Both the position numbers and the translations under genes were made by a program. A DNA stretch of 64,000 nt from Cytobacillus massiliigabonensis (GTDB lineage Bacteria > Bacillota > Bacilli > Bacillales > Cytobacillaceae), in NCBI RefSeq assembly GCF_900199725.1, contig NZ_LT904904.1:2456074-2520073 (forward strand). Direction: 5' to 3'. Positions 43,946 through 52,270 of the stretch are shown here, one piece after another. The notes beneath the pieces were generated by a model. It worked only from the letters and a program-made list of their open reading frames with translations. It ran no database searches and was not told the origin of the DNA. How positions within the stretch are numbered: the first letter of the stretch is position 1; each line of letters begins with the position of its first letter.

Positions 43946-45118
43946 ATGTCTGTTGAAAATGAAAATATAACTAGATTATACATAGAAAATAAAGAATACA
44001 TATTAATCGGTACGGCACATGTTTCAAAACATAGCGCAGAATTGGTAAAAGAAGTAATCGAAGCTGAACAGCCAGATGCAGTTTGCATCGAATTGGATGA
44101 CCAAAGATATAAATCCATTACTGACGGGAATAAATGGAAGGAAATGGACATTTTTCAGGTCATAAAAGAAAAAAAAGCTTCATTATTATTAATGAATCTT
44201 GCCATTTCTTCCTTCCAGAACCGAATGGCAAATCAATTTGGTATAAATGCAGGCCAAGAAATGATTCAAGGGATTGAATCAGCGAAGGAAACGGGTGCAG
44301 AACTTGTTCTTGCTGACCGAAATATCCAAATTACCTTTTCTCGCATTTGGGGAGGTATTGGATTAAAAGGTAAAACAATGCTACTAACACAAGTAATAGC
44401 TAGTATATTCAGCAAGGAAAGCATATCAGAAGAAGAACTGGAAAAGATTAAAGAGCAGGACACAATCAATGCGATTTTGAATGAATTCACGGAAACTTTT
44501 CCTAAATTAAAGAAGCCATTAATTGATGAGCGGGACCAGTATTTAGCAGAGAAGATTAAAAATGCTCCTGGAGAAAAAGTAGTTGCTGTATTAGGCGCAG
44601 CACATGTTCCGGGTATTACAAAAGAAATAAGGAAAGACCATGATTTAGCCCGCTTAAATGAAGTGCCACCTAAATCGAAAGTTCCAAAAATTATCGGATG
44701 GCTCATTCCAATCTTTATTATTTCCATAATCGCTTATACTTTTTATACAAATCCTTCTGCAGGACTTCAGCAGACATTAAGCTGGGTGCTTTGGCATGGA
44801 TCGTTCGCTGCACTTGGAACTGCACTTGCTTTCGGTCACCCAATAGCCATTTTGACAGCCTTTATTGCCGCGCCAATTACAGCGTTAGATCCAATAACGG
44901 CTGCAGGCTGGTTTGCTGGAACTGTACAAGCATACTTCCGCAGACCAAGTGTAAAAGATTTTGAGACATTATCTGAGGACGTTTTTAGTTTCAAAGGATT
45001 TTGGAAAAATAAAGTAACTCGAGTACTCCTTGTTGTTGTACTGGCAAATATCGGGAGTTCACTAGGAACCTTTATTGGCGGAGCAGATGTCATTCGATTA
45101 TTTATTAAGCATTTATAA
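43946..45118 (+). CDS. TraB/PrgY-family membrane protein
   Basis: A 390-residue protein. The first 240 residues form a TraB-type domain: ILIGTAHVSKHSAELV with the GTAH motif (about 20-23), VCIELDDQRY and VVAVLGAAHVPGI. Hydrophobic helices follow (about 250-270, 285-345, 365-388). Relatives include enterococcal pheromone-shutdown proteins and the erythromycin-esterase-like Tiki fold; a protease-like activity is suspected in the fold but unproven here. ATG 43946 follows AAAGGAAGG. It converges with a DUF1259 gene. Confidence 0.87.
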   Translation: MSVENENITRLYIENKEYILIGTAHVSKHSAELVKEVIEAEQPDAVCIELDDQRYKSITDGNKWKEMDIFQVIKEKKASLLLMNLAISSFQNRMANQFGINAGQEMIQGIESAKETGAELVLADRNIQITFSRIWGGIGLKGKTMLLTQVIASIFSKESISEEELEKIKEQDTINAILNEFTETFPKLKKPLIDERDQYLAEKIKNAPGEKVVAVLGAAHVPGITKEIRKDHDLARLNEVPPKSKVPKIIGWLIPIFIISIIAYTFYTNPSAGLQQTLSWVLWHGSFAALGTALAFGHPIAILTAFIAAPITALDPITAAGWFAGTVQAYFRRPSVKDFETLSEDVFSFKGFWKNKVTRVLLVVVLANIGSSLGTFIGGADVIRLFIKHL

Positions 45119-45122
45119 TGAC

Positions 45123-45161
45123 AAAGGATGTTGTCTATGAACTTAGATAACATCCTTTTTT
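45123..45161. terminator. Bidirectional intrinsic terminator
   Basis: AAAGGATGTT and AACATCCTTT pair, extended inward by GTCTA/TAGAT, with a T run on the plus strand and the A run of the other strand just before it. It serves two converging genes. Confidence 0.85.
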
Positions 45162-45174
45162 ATAGGTTTACCTT

Positions 45175-46056
45175 TTATTTATTATTAGGGGTAATCTTTT
45201 TTGCAGTGAGTACTTTCATTGCATCATCTACATCATTTGCAAAGCGGATTGGATTTTCAATTTTTTCAAAATGAATATACATAAGTCTTGGGTCATCAAA
45301 TAGCCAATGATTATGAAAGGCTGTCACAATAATATCGTGTTCGCGAAGCTCGCTAATGAATGGATTTATTTCTTCTTGAAGTATCACTGTTTCTCCACTG
45401 CATAGTGCTCTTCCGTCCGCTGTTAATGATTCAAAGGCAAACATTTGCGGAATCAATAAAAATGATCTACCACGTCTTCCAAGCACTCGAGGCATAATAT
45501 TTGTCCGCGATTTCATTACAATGCAAACCCCATCTTCAAATGTATGCATGCTGCCATCCAAAATTCTATTGAATTCTTCACATAATTCTTCTCCTCGTCT
45601 GTTTGATGCTTTTTGAACTCTGCGAGAATTTCCAACATTGCGTGTGATTAATACTTCTATTGCTCTTCTTACTTTTCTGGCAAATGACAAAGGATTATCA
45701 ATGGATTCGAAATGCATATACATTAGACGGGGATTTTCAAAAAGCCAGTGATTGTGAAGGGCTGTTACAATAATACCCTCTTCACGCAAAATAGTCATAA
45801 ATGGATTAACTTCTTCTTGAAGGATGACAGTCTCACCAAGACATAATGCCTTTCCATTCTGATCTAGGTTTTCAAAAGAATATGCCTGTGGAACAAACAT
45901 AAAGGATTCAGCTCTCCGACCTAATACAACTGGGTGAATATTTGTCCGGGATGTGGTCGCAGTACAAACACCATTAATAACAGAAGGTGTGGCCCCCAGA
46001 ATTTCCGCAAATTCCTGGCAAAGGGAATCAGGGTTCATGCTGCTCATATTGTCCAA
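45175..46056 (-). CDS. Tandem DUF1259 (LppY/LpqO-like) protein
   Basis: A 293-residue protein made of two copies of DUF1259, about 130 residues each. Each copy carries EF..ILG or RILDGS, then VCxxxxSRTNIxPxVLGRR, ETVILQEE(V/I)NPF and (I/V)VTAxHNHWLF. The doubled HNHWLF, with nearby Glu, looks like a metal or catalytic site, but the function is unknown. There is no lipoprotein signal, unlike mycobacterial LppY. It starts at TTG (complement of 46056) behind AGGAG. Upstream DNA has repeated CCTGAA/TTCAGG elements near 46070-46103 that could be operator sites. Confidence 0.85.
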   Translation of the reverse strand: MDNMSSMNPDSLCQEFAEILGATPSVINGVCTATTSRTNIHPVVLGRRAESFMFVPQAYSFENLDQNGKALCLGETVILQEEVNPFMTILREEGIIVTALHNHWLFENPRLMYMHFESIDNPLSFARKVRRAIEVLITRNVGNSRRVQKASNRRGEELCEEFNRILDGSMHTFEDGVCIVMKSRTNIMPRVLGRRGRSFLLIPQMFAFESLTADGRALCSGETVILQEEINPFISELREHDIIVTAFHNHWLFDDPRLMYIHFEKIENPIRFANDVDDAMKVLTAKKITPNNK

Positions 46057-46207
46057 TTTTAAATCATCTCCTGAATATTAAATTTCAGGACATTATATTC
46101 AGGTACGTTAATTAAGGAACTTGACTGAATGTTTGAGACAATATCCTTTTGATAAAATTGAGCCGTATATAATCATTGCATCGTCTAATAAGTAAGAGAG
46201 AGATGAG

Positions 46208-46726
46208 GTGAGAAGACTGGAGCAGCGAGATGAATTATTTGAATCGATCGTACATGATTATCTGAATGAGATTAGAAAATTAATATACTCTTATGTGAAA
46301 AATCATCATACGATGGAAGAAATTACGCAGGAAGTTTTTCTAACAGCGTTTCAAAAAATAGGAGAATTTAGAGGGGATAGTTCATTAAAAACATGGCTTT
46401 ACACAATTGCAATTAATAAAAGCAAGGATTATTTAAAAAGCTGGCATTACCGTTACATGAGTTTTAATCAGTTTTTTCAAGATCGAGGGAGTGTAAAAAG
46501 TGTAGAAGAAGAATTAATATCCGTGCAACGTAATCGTGAGCTTGCGAAAGTCATCATGGCGTTGCCGGTTAAATATCGGGAAATCATTATTCTATATTAT
46601 TATCATGATTTGGATAGCAATGAAATTAGCATCTTATTGAACTTAAATGTAAGTACTGTTCGAACAAGGTTAACACGAGGCAGAGATCTCATAAAAAGGA
46701 GGTTCAATATAGAATGGACCCACTAA
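46208..46726 (+). CDS. ECF sigma factor
   Basis: A 172-residue sigma-70 factor with only regions 2 and 4. Region 2 is EEITQEVFLTAFQKIGEFRG with LKTWLYTIAINKSKDYL; region 4 is LPVKYREIIILYYYHDLDSN followed by LLNLNVSTVRTRLTRGRDLI. It directs RNA polymerase to a stress or envelope regulon. The start is probably GTG 46208; the ribosome site is weak, so it is not certain. Its end overlaps the next gene by 13 bases, the classic sigma/anti-sigma layout. Confidence 0.9.
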   Translation: MRRLEQRDELFESIVHDYLNEIRKLIYSYVKNHHTMEEITQEVFLTAFQKIGEFRGDSSLKTWLYTIAINKSKDYLKSWHYRYMSFNQFFQDRGSVKSVEEELISVQRNRELAKVIMALPVKYREIIILYYYHDLDSNEISILLNLNVSTVRTRLTRGRDLIKRRFNIEWTH

Positions 46727-47349
46727 AAAATAGTGTGAAAGAGGCACTTGATGAGTATGCTTACAAAAATATTGAGGTTGATCAGAATGGCAAAAATAGA
46801 TTTATTTCTCAAATCACTCAGTGGCAAAAACGTTCGAAAAGGAAAACCTTTCATTTTTATCTATCCGTTTTAGCAGGGGCAGGAGCAATATTGTTAGCAG
46901 TTTTGTTATTTATGCCACAGCTGCCTTCAAACTCAATTAGTGAAAAGGAGATTAATCAGTTTGTTACCGAGTACAAAACCATACAGTATACGATTGAAGA
47001 TCCAGTTCATTCACCCACAGGTATTGAAATAAGTGAGAAGGTGAAAGAATATCTTACAGAAGATGCTTATAAAAAACAAATGGCTAATCGAGTTTATGAT
47101 ACTGCCCCAATTATCGCACAACAAACGAATCAAAGCATCTCATTGGTAGAAGTAAGTTTAGTAAAGGAGAAGGAAAAGGATAATGGAATGATCGATTACA
47201 ATTACACGACTAGAATTAAAATTTATGATAATCAATCTTCTAAGGAAATTGAAATTAAAGGACAATTAACCATATCTAATGAAGATGGACTTAAGATCAC
47301 TCGTGACTGGGAAAATATTAAAAGAATAGGAGACGAACTTTTCAAATAA
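46714..47349 (+). CDS. Putative anti-sigma factor, single-span membrane protein
   Basis: A 211-residue protein with a cytosolic N-terminus of about 45 residues, one membrane helix (about 48-67, YLSVLAGAGAILLAVLLFM) and an extracytoplasmic domain. Overlap with the ECF sigma gene and this topology make it the likely cognate anti-sigma factor. I see no zinc-binding ZAS motif (HxxxCxxC), so it would belong to another anti-sigma class. ATG 46714 follows AAAGGAGG. Confidence 0.75.
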   Translation: MDPLKNSVKEALDEYAYKNIEVDQNGKNRFISQITQWQKRSKRKTFHFYLSVLAGAGAILLAVLLFMPQLPSNSISEKEINQFVTEYKTIQYTIEDPVHSPTGIEISEKVKEYLTEDAYKKQMANRVYDTAPIIAQQTNQSISLVEVSLVKEKEKDNGMIDYNYTTRIKIYDNQSSKEIEIKGQLTISNEDGLKITRDWENIKRIGDELFK

Positions 47350-47461
47350 GAAATGGAATTAATTTCAAGGTTATTAAATAAATATAAACACTCAGATTGG
47401 TGTCCAGGGGTCTATTATATGATATATTATTACTGTATATATTTTCCTTGGGAGGGATAAT

Positions 47462-47683
47462 ATGACTGGAGCCATTGCTATTGTTATGGTTTTCTCTATT
47501 CCAATCATCGCCATCGTAACGGATCATTTTCAAACACAGTCAAAAATCAAGCATAAAATGATTCAAGATGAATTAGAACTGGAAAAGCTTAAACATCAAA
47601 ACTATCTAATAGAAACGCAAAAAATGAGGCTTGAGCTTGAACAAATGCAGTTAGAGGGACAAAAAGAAAAAAAGATTTTGTAA
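47462..47683 (+). CDS. Small membrane protein with coiled-coil tail
   Basis: A 73-residue protein: one N-terminal membrane helix (about 3-21) followed by a charged amphipathic helix full of heptad-like Leu/Met (ELELEKLKHQNYL, KMRLELEQMQLE). The plan resembles phage-shock protein B, though similarity is only architectural. ATG 47462 follows TTGGGAGG. It is followed by a terminator, so it is a single-gene unit. Confidence 0.72.
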   Translation: MTGAIAIVMVFSIPIIAIVTDHFQTQSKIKHKMIQDELELEKLKHQNYLIETQKMRLELEQMQLEGQKEKKIL

Positions 47684-47708
47684 AGTCCATGTTTTTTAAA
47701 AATCAGGT

Positions 47709-47744
47709 GATAACGAATGATATGCTTTTCGTTATCTTTTTTTT
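47709..47744 (+). terminator. Intrinsic terminator
   Basis: GATAACGAA and TTCGTTATC pair perfectly with a ten-base loop, followed by eight T. Confidence 0.9.
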
Positions 47745-47764
47745 ATTTCTTGTTTTTATATAGG

Positions 47765-47838
47765 CGTAAAAATAATTACGTTTTAAGGTAAAAATAGTCG
47801 TTGCATTTTAACGGAATTTGTTTTACTCTTAAAAGTAA
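47765..47838. promoter_or_regulatory. Short palindromes upstream of the HTH fusion gene
   Basis: CGTAA/TTACG (47765-47769 and 47776-47780) and TTACT/AGTAA (47823-47827 and 47834-47838) are small palindromes in the upstream region. The second lies just before the ribosome site AGGAGG. They could be binding sites of the encoded helix-turn-helix protein, by inference only. Confidence 0.35.
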
Positions 47839-47853
47839 TAGGAGGTGAAAAAA

Positions 47854-48906
47854 ATGGAAGATCTGAGATTAAATGTTTCATTATTACGTAGAAGAGTGCC
47901 TAATTTAACAACGGCTGCAAAATCTGTTGGCTTACGTCCTGCTACCGTTTCAAATCTATGTACAGGGAAGATTCCTGTTGGCAGGTCAGAGGTTCGTACA
48001 TTAGTTGCACTTGCTTCACTGGCTGAATGCAGTTTGGATGAGTTGATCATTAGAGGGGAGAAGGTTGAGATGATTGAAACGAAGATTAAAGCACTGGATT
48101 TATTTGCACCACTTGCAAAAGGCGGAACAATTGGTCTAGTAGCACGCCACGGAATGGGGCAGCTTGTCTTGTTATCGGAGCTGTTTTTCCGCTTAAAAAA
48201 GGATGACTTTACAACCATTTTACTCATGCCAATTGGGGACTATCCAGAATTAAGTGATGTAACAGTAAATACTGACATCATTGCACATACAATCGATGAA
48301 GCTTATGATGTAATAGCTGTGAAAGGTAAGACTGGTGAAATCGCATTTGCTGCAGATCGAAGAAATGTTTTAACTGGGGAAATTTACGACCTTCAGGAGC
48401 GATTACAGGGAATAGGGATTAATAATGTAACCACTTTTTTAGTCGATTTGACTGGAGCGTCGGTTGACGAAGACCTTCCATACGGTCCGCTTGAAACATT
48501 ATGGCAGTTCGATGCAGATTTGTCAGCAAGACATAAATTCCCAGCAGTAAACCCAATTTATTCAACATCTTCTGTATTAGAGGGAGCCCATCTAGATCAA
48601 AATCATCTCACCACTCAACAGCGCGCACAAAAACTTCTACGCCGGTACCGTGAGCTCCGTTCATTAGTAAATGTACGAGGATTGGAGCATCTCCCTGCAG
48701 CAGAAATTCAAACATTTAAACGAGGCGAACGACTGGAAGCCTATTTAACTCAGCCATTCTATGTTGCAGAAGACTTTACAGGACAAAAAGGGGAATCAGT
48801 AGCCTTAAAAGATACAATAAACGATGTCCGTAAAATCCTTGATGGGGTAACTGATTCTATTGAAATTGATCAGTTAACCTATATTGGGCAGTATATTGTA
48901 GATTAA
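47854..48906 (+). CDS. HTH domain fused to a degenerate F1-ATPase beta-like domain
   Basis: A 350-residue protein. Residues about 17-60 form a helix-turn-helix (TTAAKSVGLRPATVSNLCTG). Residues about 80-345 follow the F1-ATPase beta subunit: LDLFAPLAKGGTIGL aligns with the beta LAPYxKGGKIGLFG segment, then IYDLQERL, FPAVNPIYSTSSVLE, QKLLRRYRELRSLVN, and QPFYVAEDFTGQKGESVAL. The P-loop is destroyed: GGAGVGKT is replaced by ARHGMGQL (Lys to Gln103), the catalytic GER is GDY, and the Walker B strand is missing. It cannot hydrolyse ATP the normal way and is probably a regulator or decoy. ATG 47854 follows AGGAGG. Confidence 0.8.
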   Translation: MEDLRLNVSLLRRRVPNLTTAAKSVGLRPATVSNLCTGKIPVGRSEVRTLVALASLAECSLDELIIRGEKVEMIETKIKALDLFAPLAKGGTIGLVARHGMGQLVLLSELFFRLKKDDFTTILLMPIGDYPELSDVTVNTDIIAHTIDEAYDVIAVKGKTGEIAFAADRRNVLTGEIYDLQERLQGIGINNVTTFLVDLTGASVDEDLPYGPLETLWQFDADLSARHKFPAVNPIYSTSSVLEGAHLDQNHLTTQQRAQKLLRRYRELRSLVNVRGLEHLPAAEIQTFKRGERLEAYLTQPFYVAEDFTGQKGESVALKDTINDVRKILDGVTDSIEIDQLTYIGQYIVD

Positions 48907-48924
48907 CAAAAAGTTAACAAAATT

Positions 48925-48951
48925 AGAACTCAGCTATTGGGTTCTTTTTTT
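48925..48951 (+). terminator. Intrinsic terminator
   Basis: AGAACTC and GGGTTCT pair (one G-U) around AGCTATT, then seven T. Confidence 0.82.
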
Positions 48952-49116
48952 GATGATAGGGCTATTCAGGAAAACAAAGTAGTTGTTCTAAGGAGATTTT
49001 CATCACTTTCTGTTGTTTTAGGTGGTTATCGCTGAATTTAGTATTTACATTTATTATGGATCACCATTGTGTGTATCACTAGTCTATTATTTACAGTCAT
49101 GATATACTAAAAGGGA

Positions 49117-49137
49117 TATAATTGAGAATGATTTTCA
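49117..49137 (+). promoter_or_regulatory. Fur box at the nitroreductase promoter
   Basis: TGAGAATGATTTTCA at 49123-49137 matches the 15-base Bacillus Fur consensus TGATAATNATTATCA at all but two positions. A TATAAT -10 lies right before it (49117-49122), so a bound Fur dimer would cover the transcription start. The -35 is weak. Confidence 0.72.
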
Positions 49138-49197
49138 TATCGAACAAAAAATTGCATACTATTTTTGGCAGGAGTAAAAGTAAGGAGGATTTCCAAT

Positions 49198-49773
49198 ATG
49201 AGTAATCAAGAAGGAATAAATGCTGTCGAACAAAACATTATAAATCGTAGAACAATTAAATCCTTTAAAAAGGATTCAATCAGTCCTGAGGAGATCATTG
49301 AGTTGCTGAATGTGGCTAAGTGGGCGCCTAACCACAAGTTAACAGAGCCTTGGAGATTTCAATTATACGTGGGTGAAGGGAAAGAAAAATTTATACAAGC
49401 CTTCATTCATTCTCAGCCAAAAGCTGATGGCGAGATCTCAGAAAAAGTGAAGAAAAAAGCACAATATTTTAGAGATATTCCTATGCATCTGGTAGTCATT
49501 ATGCCTGAAGATCCCCGCCAAAGAAGATGGGATGAAGATTATGGAGCTGTCTCCTCACTCATTCAAAATTTTCAACTTGCGGCATGGCAAAGAGGAATCG
49601 GCATGATTTGGCGTACGAATGATTGGATATATGATCCAGCATTCAGGAAGGAGATAGGTATAACTCCTGGTGAGAAAATAGTGGCGACGTTGATGATTGG
49701 CTATCCTGAACATGTACCTGCTGCCCGACAACGTACGGATATTCAAGAGCTTCTAACAATTATAGATAAATAG
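49198..49773 (+). CDS. Nitroreductase family protein (YfhC-like)
   Basis: A 191-residue FMN-dependent nitroreductase. It has the N-terminal RRTIKSFKKDSISPEE, the AKWAPNHKLTEPWRF segment that contacts FMN, and the C-terminal IVATLMIGYPEH. It reduces nitro compounds or quinones with NAD(P)H by family. ATG 49198 follows AAGGAGG; an in-frame start at 49165 lacks a ribosome site. A Fur box overlaps its promoter, so iron limitation should raise expression. It is followed by a terminator. Confidence 0.9.
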   Translation: MSNQEGINAVEQNIINRRTIKSFKKDSISPEEIIELLNVAKWAPNHKLTEPWRFQLYVGEGKEKFIQAFIHSQPKADGEISEKVKKKAQYFRDIPMHLVVIMPEDPRQRRWDEDYGAVSSLIQNFQLAAWQRGIGMIWRTNDWIYDPAFRKEIGITPGEKIVATLMIGYPEHVPAARQRTDIQELLTIIDK

Positions 49774-49783
49774 TGAAAGGATA

Positions 49784-49817
49784 AATAGAACTCAGCATAG
49801 GAGTTCTATTTTTTTAA
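49784..49817 (+). terminator. Intrinsic terminator
   Basis: AATAGAACTC and GAGTTCTATT pair perfectly around a seven-base loop, then T residues. Confidence 0.9.
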
Positions 49818-49988
49818 TTTTATATATGTATACCACAAAACTTAAGGGATTAACTTCATAAAACTCTATATATTCATTATTATTATATAATTACATTAAT
49901 AAAATAGCTTATAATTTTACTAGTAATAATTTAACGTTATTTATATCTGCTTTATTAAATAGCAATTGATGCTGAGGGGATGGAAAAA

Positions 49989-50834
49989 ATGCTTAATTCT
50001 AGAACAAAGTTAATGCAAAACTTATTAAGAATTGAAAAGGAAGATTATCAGCTGAGGGAAGGAGAGTCGTTACAGGATTTCGTTACTCTAATGTTGGAGT
50101 ATATTGGTGATCCAGATCCTCAGTTGCGTGATAATCTTATTTATTCAACTTTCTATAAATGGCTGATTGACTCGAATAAATTTACCAATGAAGAAATGCA
50201 AAATCTTTTGTCTATTTTAATAGATGAGCAGCATTTGTTGTATCATATCGGCAATGCAGGTGATCTTACAGTTTTAAAAAGATCTTTTTCAGTCCTGCCC
50301 ATTGCTCTAATATTACACCGACACTTAAAGAATCCTTTTTTGACGGTTACTGAATATCAATCAGTAAAGAATGCTCTGCTGCGCTATTATAAAAAGGAAA
50401 AAGATTTACGCGGTTATTTATCTGTGGAAGGTTGGGCTCATAGTGCAGCTCACGGTGCTGATGCATTAGAAGAGCTCATACAATGCCCTGAAAGCGATAT
50501 TTCTTTGCAGCTTGAGGTGTTAGATGCGATAAAAGGAATGCTTCATAATGGCATCTACATTTTCTGTGATGAGGAGGATGAACGGATGGCAACCATTGTG
50601 GATACAATGATTGTCAAAAAACTGATCCCTTATAAGGAGATCACTGACTGGCTAATCGGCTTGGCAGATTGCGCTGAATGGAAGCGAACCCGTGACCAAA
50701 GGATTGCTCTAATAAACAGCAAGAATTTTATTCGCAGTCTTTATTTTAGGAGAGACTATGTAAGCTTTCATAATCAACTTGCTGCTGCTTTACTTGAAGC
50801 AGAAGGGAAACTAAATCATTTTGCAAAACGTTGA
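49989..50834 (+). CDS. DUF2785 family protein
   Basis: A 281-residue helical protein. The DUF2785 pattern is clear: LPIALILHRHLKNPFL, then RYYKKEKDLRGYLSVEGWAH followed by SAAHGADALEELI. No catalytic role is known for the family. ATG 49989 is preferred, with GAGGGG nine bases upstream; ATG 49980 touches that site. It converges on ywbE, separated by a two-way hairpin. Bases 49818-49988 show only AT-rich promoter DNA. Confidence 0.85.
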   Translation: MLNSRTKLMQNLLRIEKEDYQLREGESLQDFVTLMLEYIGDPDPQLRDNLIYSTFYKWLIDSNKFTNEEMQNLLSILIDEQHLLYHIGNAGDLTVLKRSFSVLPIALILHRHLKNPFLTVTEYQSVKNALLRYYKKEKDLRGYLSVEGWAHSAAHGADALEELIQCPESDISLQLEVLDAIKGMLHNGIYIFCDEEDERMATIVDTMIVKKLIPYKEITDWLIGLADCAEWKRTRDQRIALINSKNFIRSLYFRRDYVSFHNQLAAALLEAEGKLNHFAKR

Positions 50835-50855
50835 GTAAAATAATCTAAAAAATGA

Positions 50856-50890
50856 AAAAGCATTCTAGGAATACCCAAGAATGCTCTTTG
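50856..50890. terminator. Terminator-like hairpin between converging genes
   Basis: AAAGCATTCT and AGAATGCTCTTT pair, with A and T runs on the two sides. Confidence 0.75.
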
Positions 50891-50895
50891 TCTTC

Positions 50896-51093
50896 TTATT
50901 TAGGATGAATGTGCTGGACTCTCCCAACTTGCCCGTCTGTTAGTCTAACTTTGATTCCGTGTGGGTGTGTCCCAGAATTCGTGAGGATATCTTTAACGAC
51001 TCCTCTTGTAAGCTTTCCAGTTTTTTGATCCGCTTTTAAAACGATGTCAACTGTTATCCCTGGTGATAAATCCTTGCGATTTTTCCCATTCAT
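50896..51093 (-). CDS. ywbE: YwbE family protein
   Basis: A 65-residue protein of the YwbE/DUF2196 family (64 residues in B. subtilis). It contains PGITVDIVLKADQKTGKLT, then GVVKDILTNSGTHPHGIKVR and VGRVQHI. The fold is a small beta barrel; the role is unknown, with nucleic-acid binding a possibility. Its ATG overlaps the stop of the upstream small gene by one base (TAATG), so the two are coupled. Confidence 0.9.
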   Translation of the reverse strand: MNGKNRKDLSPGITVDIVLKADQKTGKLTRGVVKDILTNSGTHPHGIKVRLTDGQVGRVQHIHPK

Positions 51094-51287
51094 TAGCTGC
51101 CCATTTTTCTGCGGGTATTGCTTGGTTTCTTTGTTTGCTGGCTTTTCATTTTCTTTGCTGAGAGGTCTACATTCCCTTTTCCTTTATTAGATGAATTCTG
51201 ATTCTTTTTGTTTTCAAGCTGCTTTTTCATAGCCTCTTGCAAGCTTATTTTCTTTTTTGGTGCATCGGATTGATTGTTTTCAGTCAT
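51093..51287 (-). CDS. Lysine-rich small protein coupled to ywbE
   Basis: A 64-residue, strongly basic protein with Lys, Gln and Asn making up much of the chain. Only the segment KKISLQEAMKKQLENKK looks helical and the rest is probably disordered. It has no membrane segment. The start at 51287 (complement) follows GGAGG; a longer form would start before the ribosome site. It is translationally coupled to ywbE by a TAATG overlap, so the two products probably act together. Family unknown to me. Confidence 0.75.
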   Translation of the reverse strand: MTENNQSDAPKKKISLQEAMKKQLENKKNQNSSNKGKGNVDLSAKKMKSQQTKKPSNTRRKMGS

Positions 51288-51442
51288 ATTAAATTCCTCC
51301 AATTGGAATATGTTAGTTAGAAGTATAATCTATTTTTTGGATTTATGAAAGAATAAAAAAGGATTCATGTAGTTACTAATATAATTTTTATTTATTATAT
51401 AAGCGAGATTAAATAATATATTTTTAAACCGGGGTGAAATGA

Positions 51443-52165
51443 ATGAGTACTCAAAGTAAGTTACATCCGATTGAAGCTGCACAACAGTTTATCAATAAAC
51501 ATTTTCCTAATTGTCAAGGAGCATTCTTAGCCGGAAGTGTCGTTCGTGGACAATCAACAGAAACATCAGACCTTGATATTATTATTTTTGAGGATAAAAT
51601 ACGTTCTTCTTATAGGGAATCATTAATAGACTTTGGGTGGGCAATTGAGGTTTTTGTACATACCTTAACTTCCAATAAATTATTTTTTGAAAGTGATCGA
51701 AAAAGAGCGAGACCATCTTTGCCAAGGATGGTATCCGAGGGAATCGTTCTAAAAGATGATGGAATTATAGGCTCTATTAAAAAAGAGGCACAAGACTTAT
51801 TAAAGAATGGACCAGAAAAATGGTCATTAGATACTATAATAACAAAGCGCTATTTTATTACAGACGCATTGGATGATTTTATTGGATGTTCGAATCGGGC
51901 AGAAGAACTTTTTATTGCAAATACTCTTGCTGAATTAGCAAGTGAATTTGTTTTAAGAACAAATGACCAATGGATTGGTGCTTCAAAATGGATCGTACGC
52001 TCTTTAATTCATTATAATGAAGAGTTCACAAGAGAATTTGTAGAGGCTTTTGATGTTTTTTATAAAATTGGTGACAAGAGAAAAGTGATTCAATTGGTTG
52101 ATTCTATCTTGCAGCCATATGGTGGACGGCTATTTGATGGATTTTCATTGGGGAAATGTGAATAG
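51443..52165 (+). CDS. Minor nucleotidyltransferase family protein
   Basis: A 240-residue protein with a polymerase-beta-like nucleotidyltransferase core: AGSVVRGQSTETSDLDIIIF (residues about 30-49) gives the GS motif and the DxD metal pair. The remainder is helical, resembling antibiotic- or tRNA-directed nucleotidyltransferases such as the aminoglycoside nucleotidyltransferases, but no specific substrate is evident. ATG 51443 follows GGGGTGAAATGA. It is monocistronic and lies just upstream of the ABC-F leader. Confidence 0.83.
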   Translation: MSTQSKLHPIEAAQQFINKHFPNCQGAFLAGSVVRGQSTETSDLDIIIFEDKIRSSYRESLIDFGWAIEVFVHTLTSNKLFFESDRKRARPSLPRMVSEGIVLKDDGIIGSIKKEAQDLLKNGPEKWSLDTIITKRYFITDALDDFIGCSNRAEELFIANTLAELASEFVLRTNDQWIGASKWIVRSLIHYNEEFTREFVEAFDVFYKIGDKRKVIQLVDSILQPYGGRLFDGFSLGKCE

Positions 52166-52202
52166 AATTTACTAAAGTTTAATGTATCTATATCGTAATT
52201 CA

Positions 52203-52231
52203 TTGACATTTTCAAGTAAACACTTTAAAAT
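52203..52231 (+). promoter_or_regulatory. SigA promoter of the ABC-F leader
   Basis: TTGACA (52203-52208), a 17-base spacer and TAAAAT (52226-52231) form a near-perfect vegetative promoter. Transcription should begin near 52238, giving a leader of about 395 bases before the ABC-F gene. Confidence 0.88.
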
Positions 52232-52270
52232 GTTATTAAATTTTTCTATGCATAGGAGGATTATTAAAAA

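Noticed and set aside
44266-44727. 153-codon minus-strand ORF
   Set aside because: It is the antisense shadow of the TraB-like gene, with a Ser/Phe-rich composition typical of such shadows.
44698-44964. 88-codon ORF inside the TraB-like gene
   Set aside because: It lies wholly within a well-supported gene in another frame and has an unnatural Cys/Arg/Tyr-rich composition.
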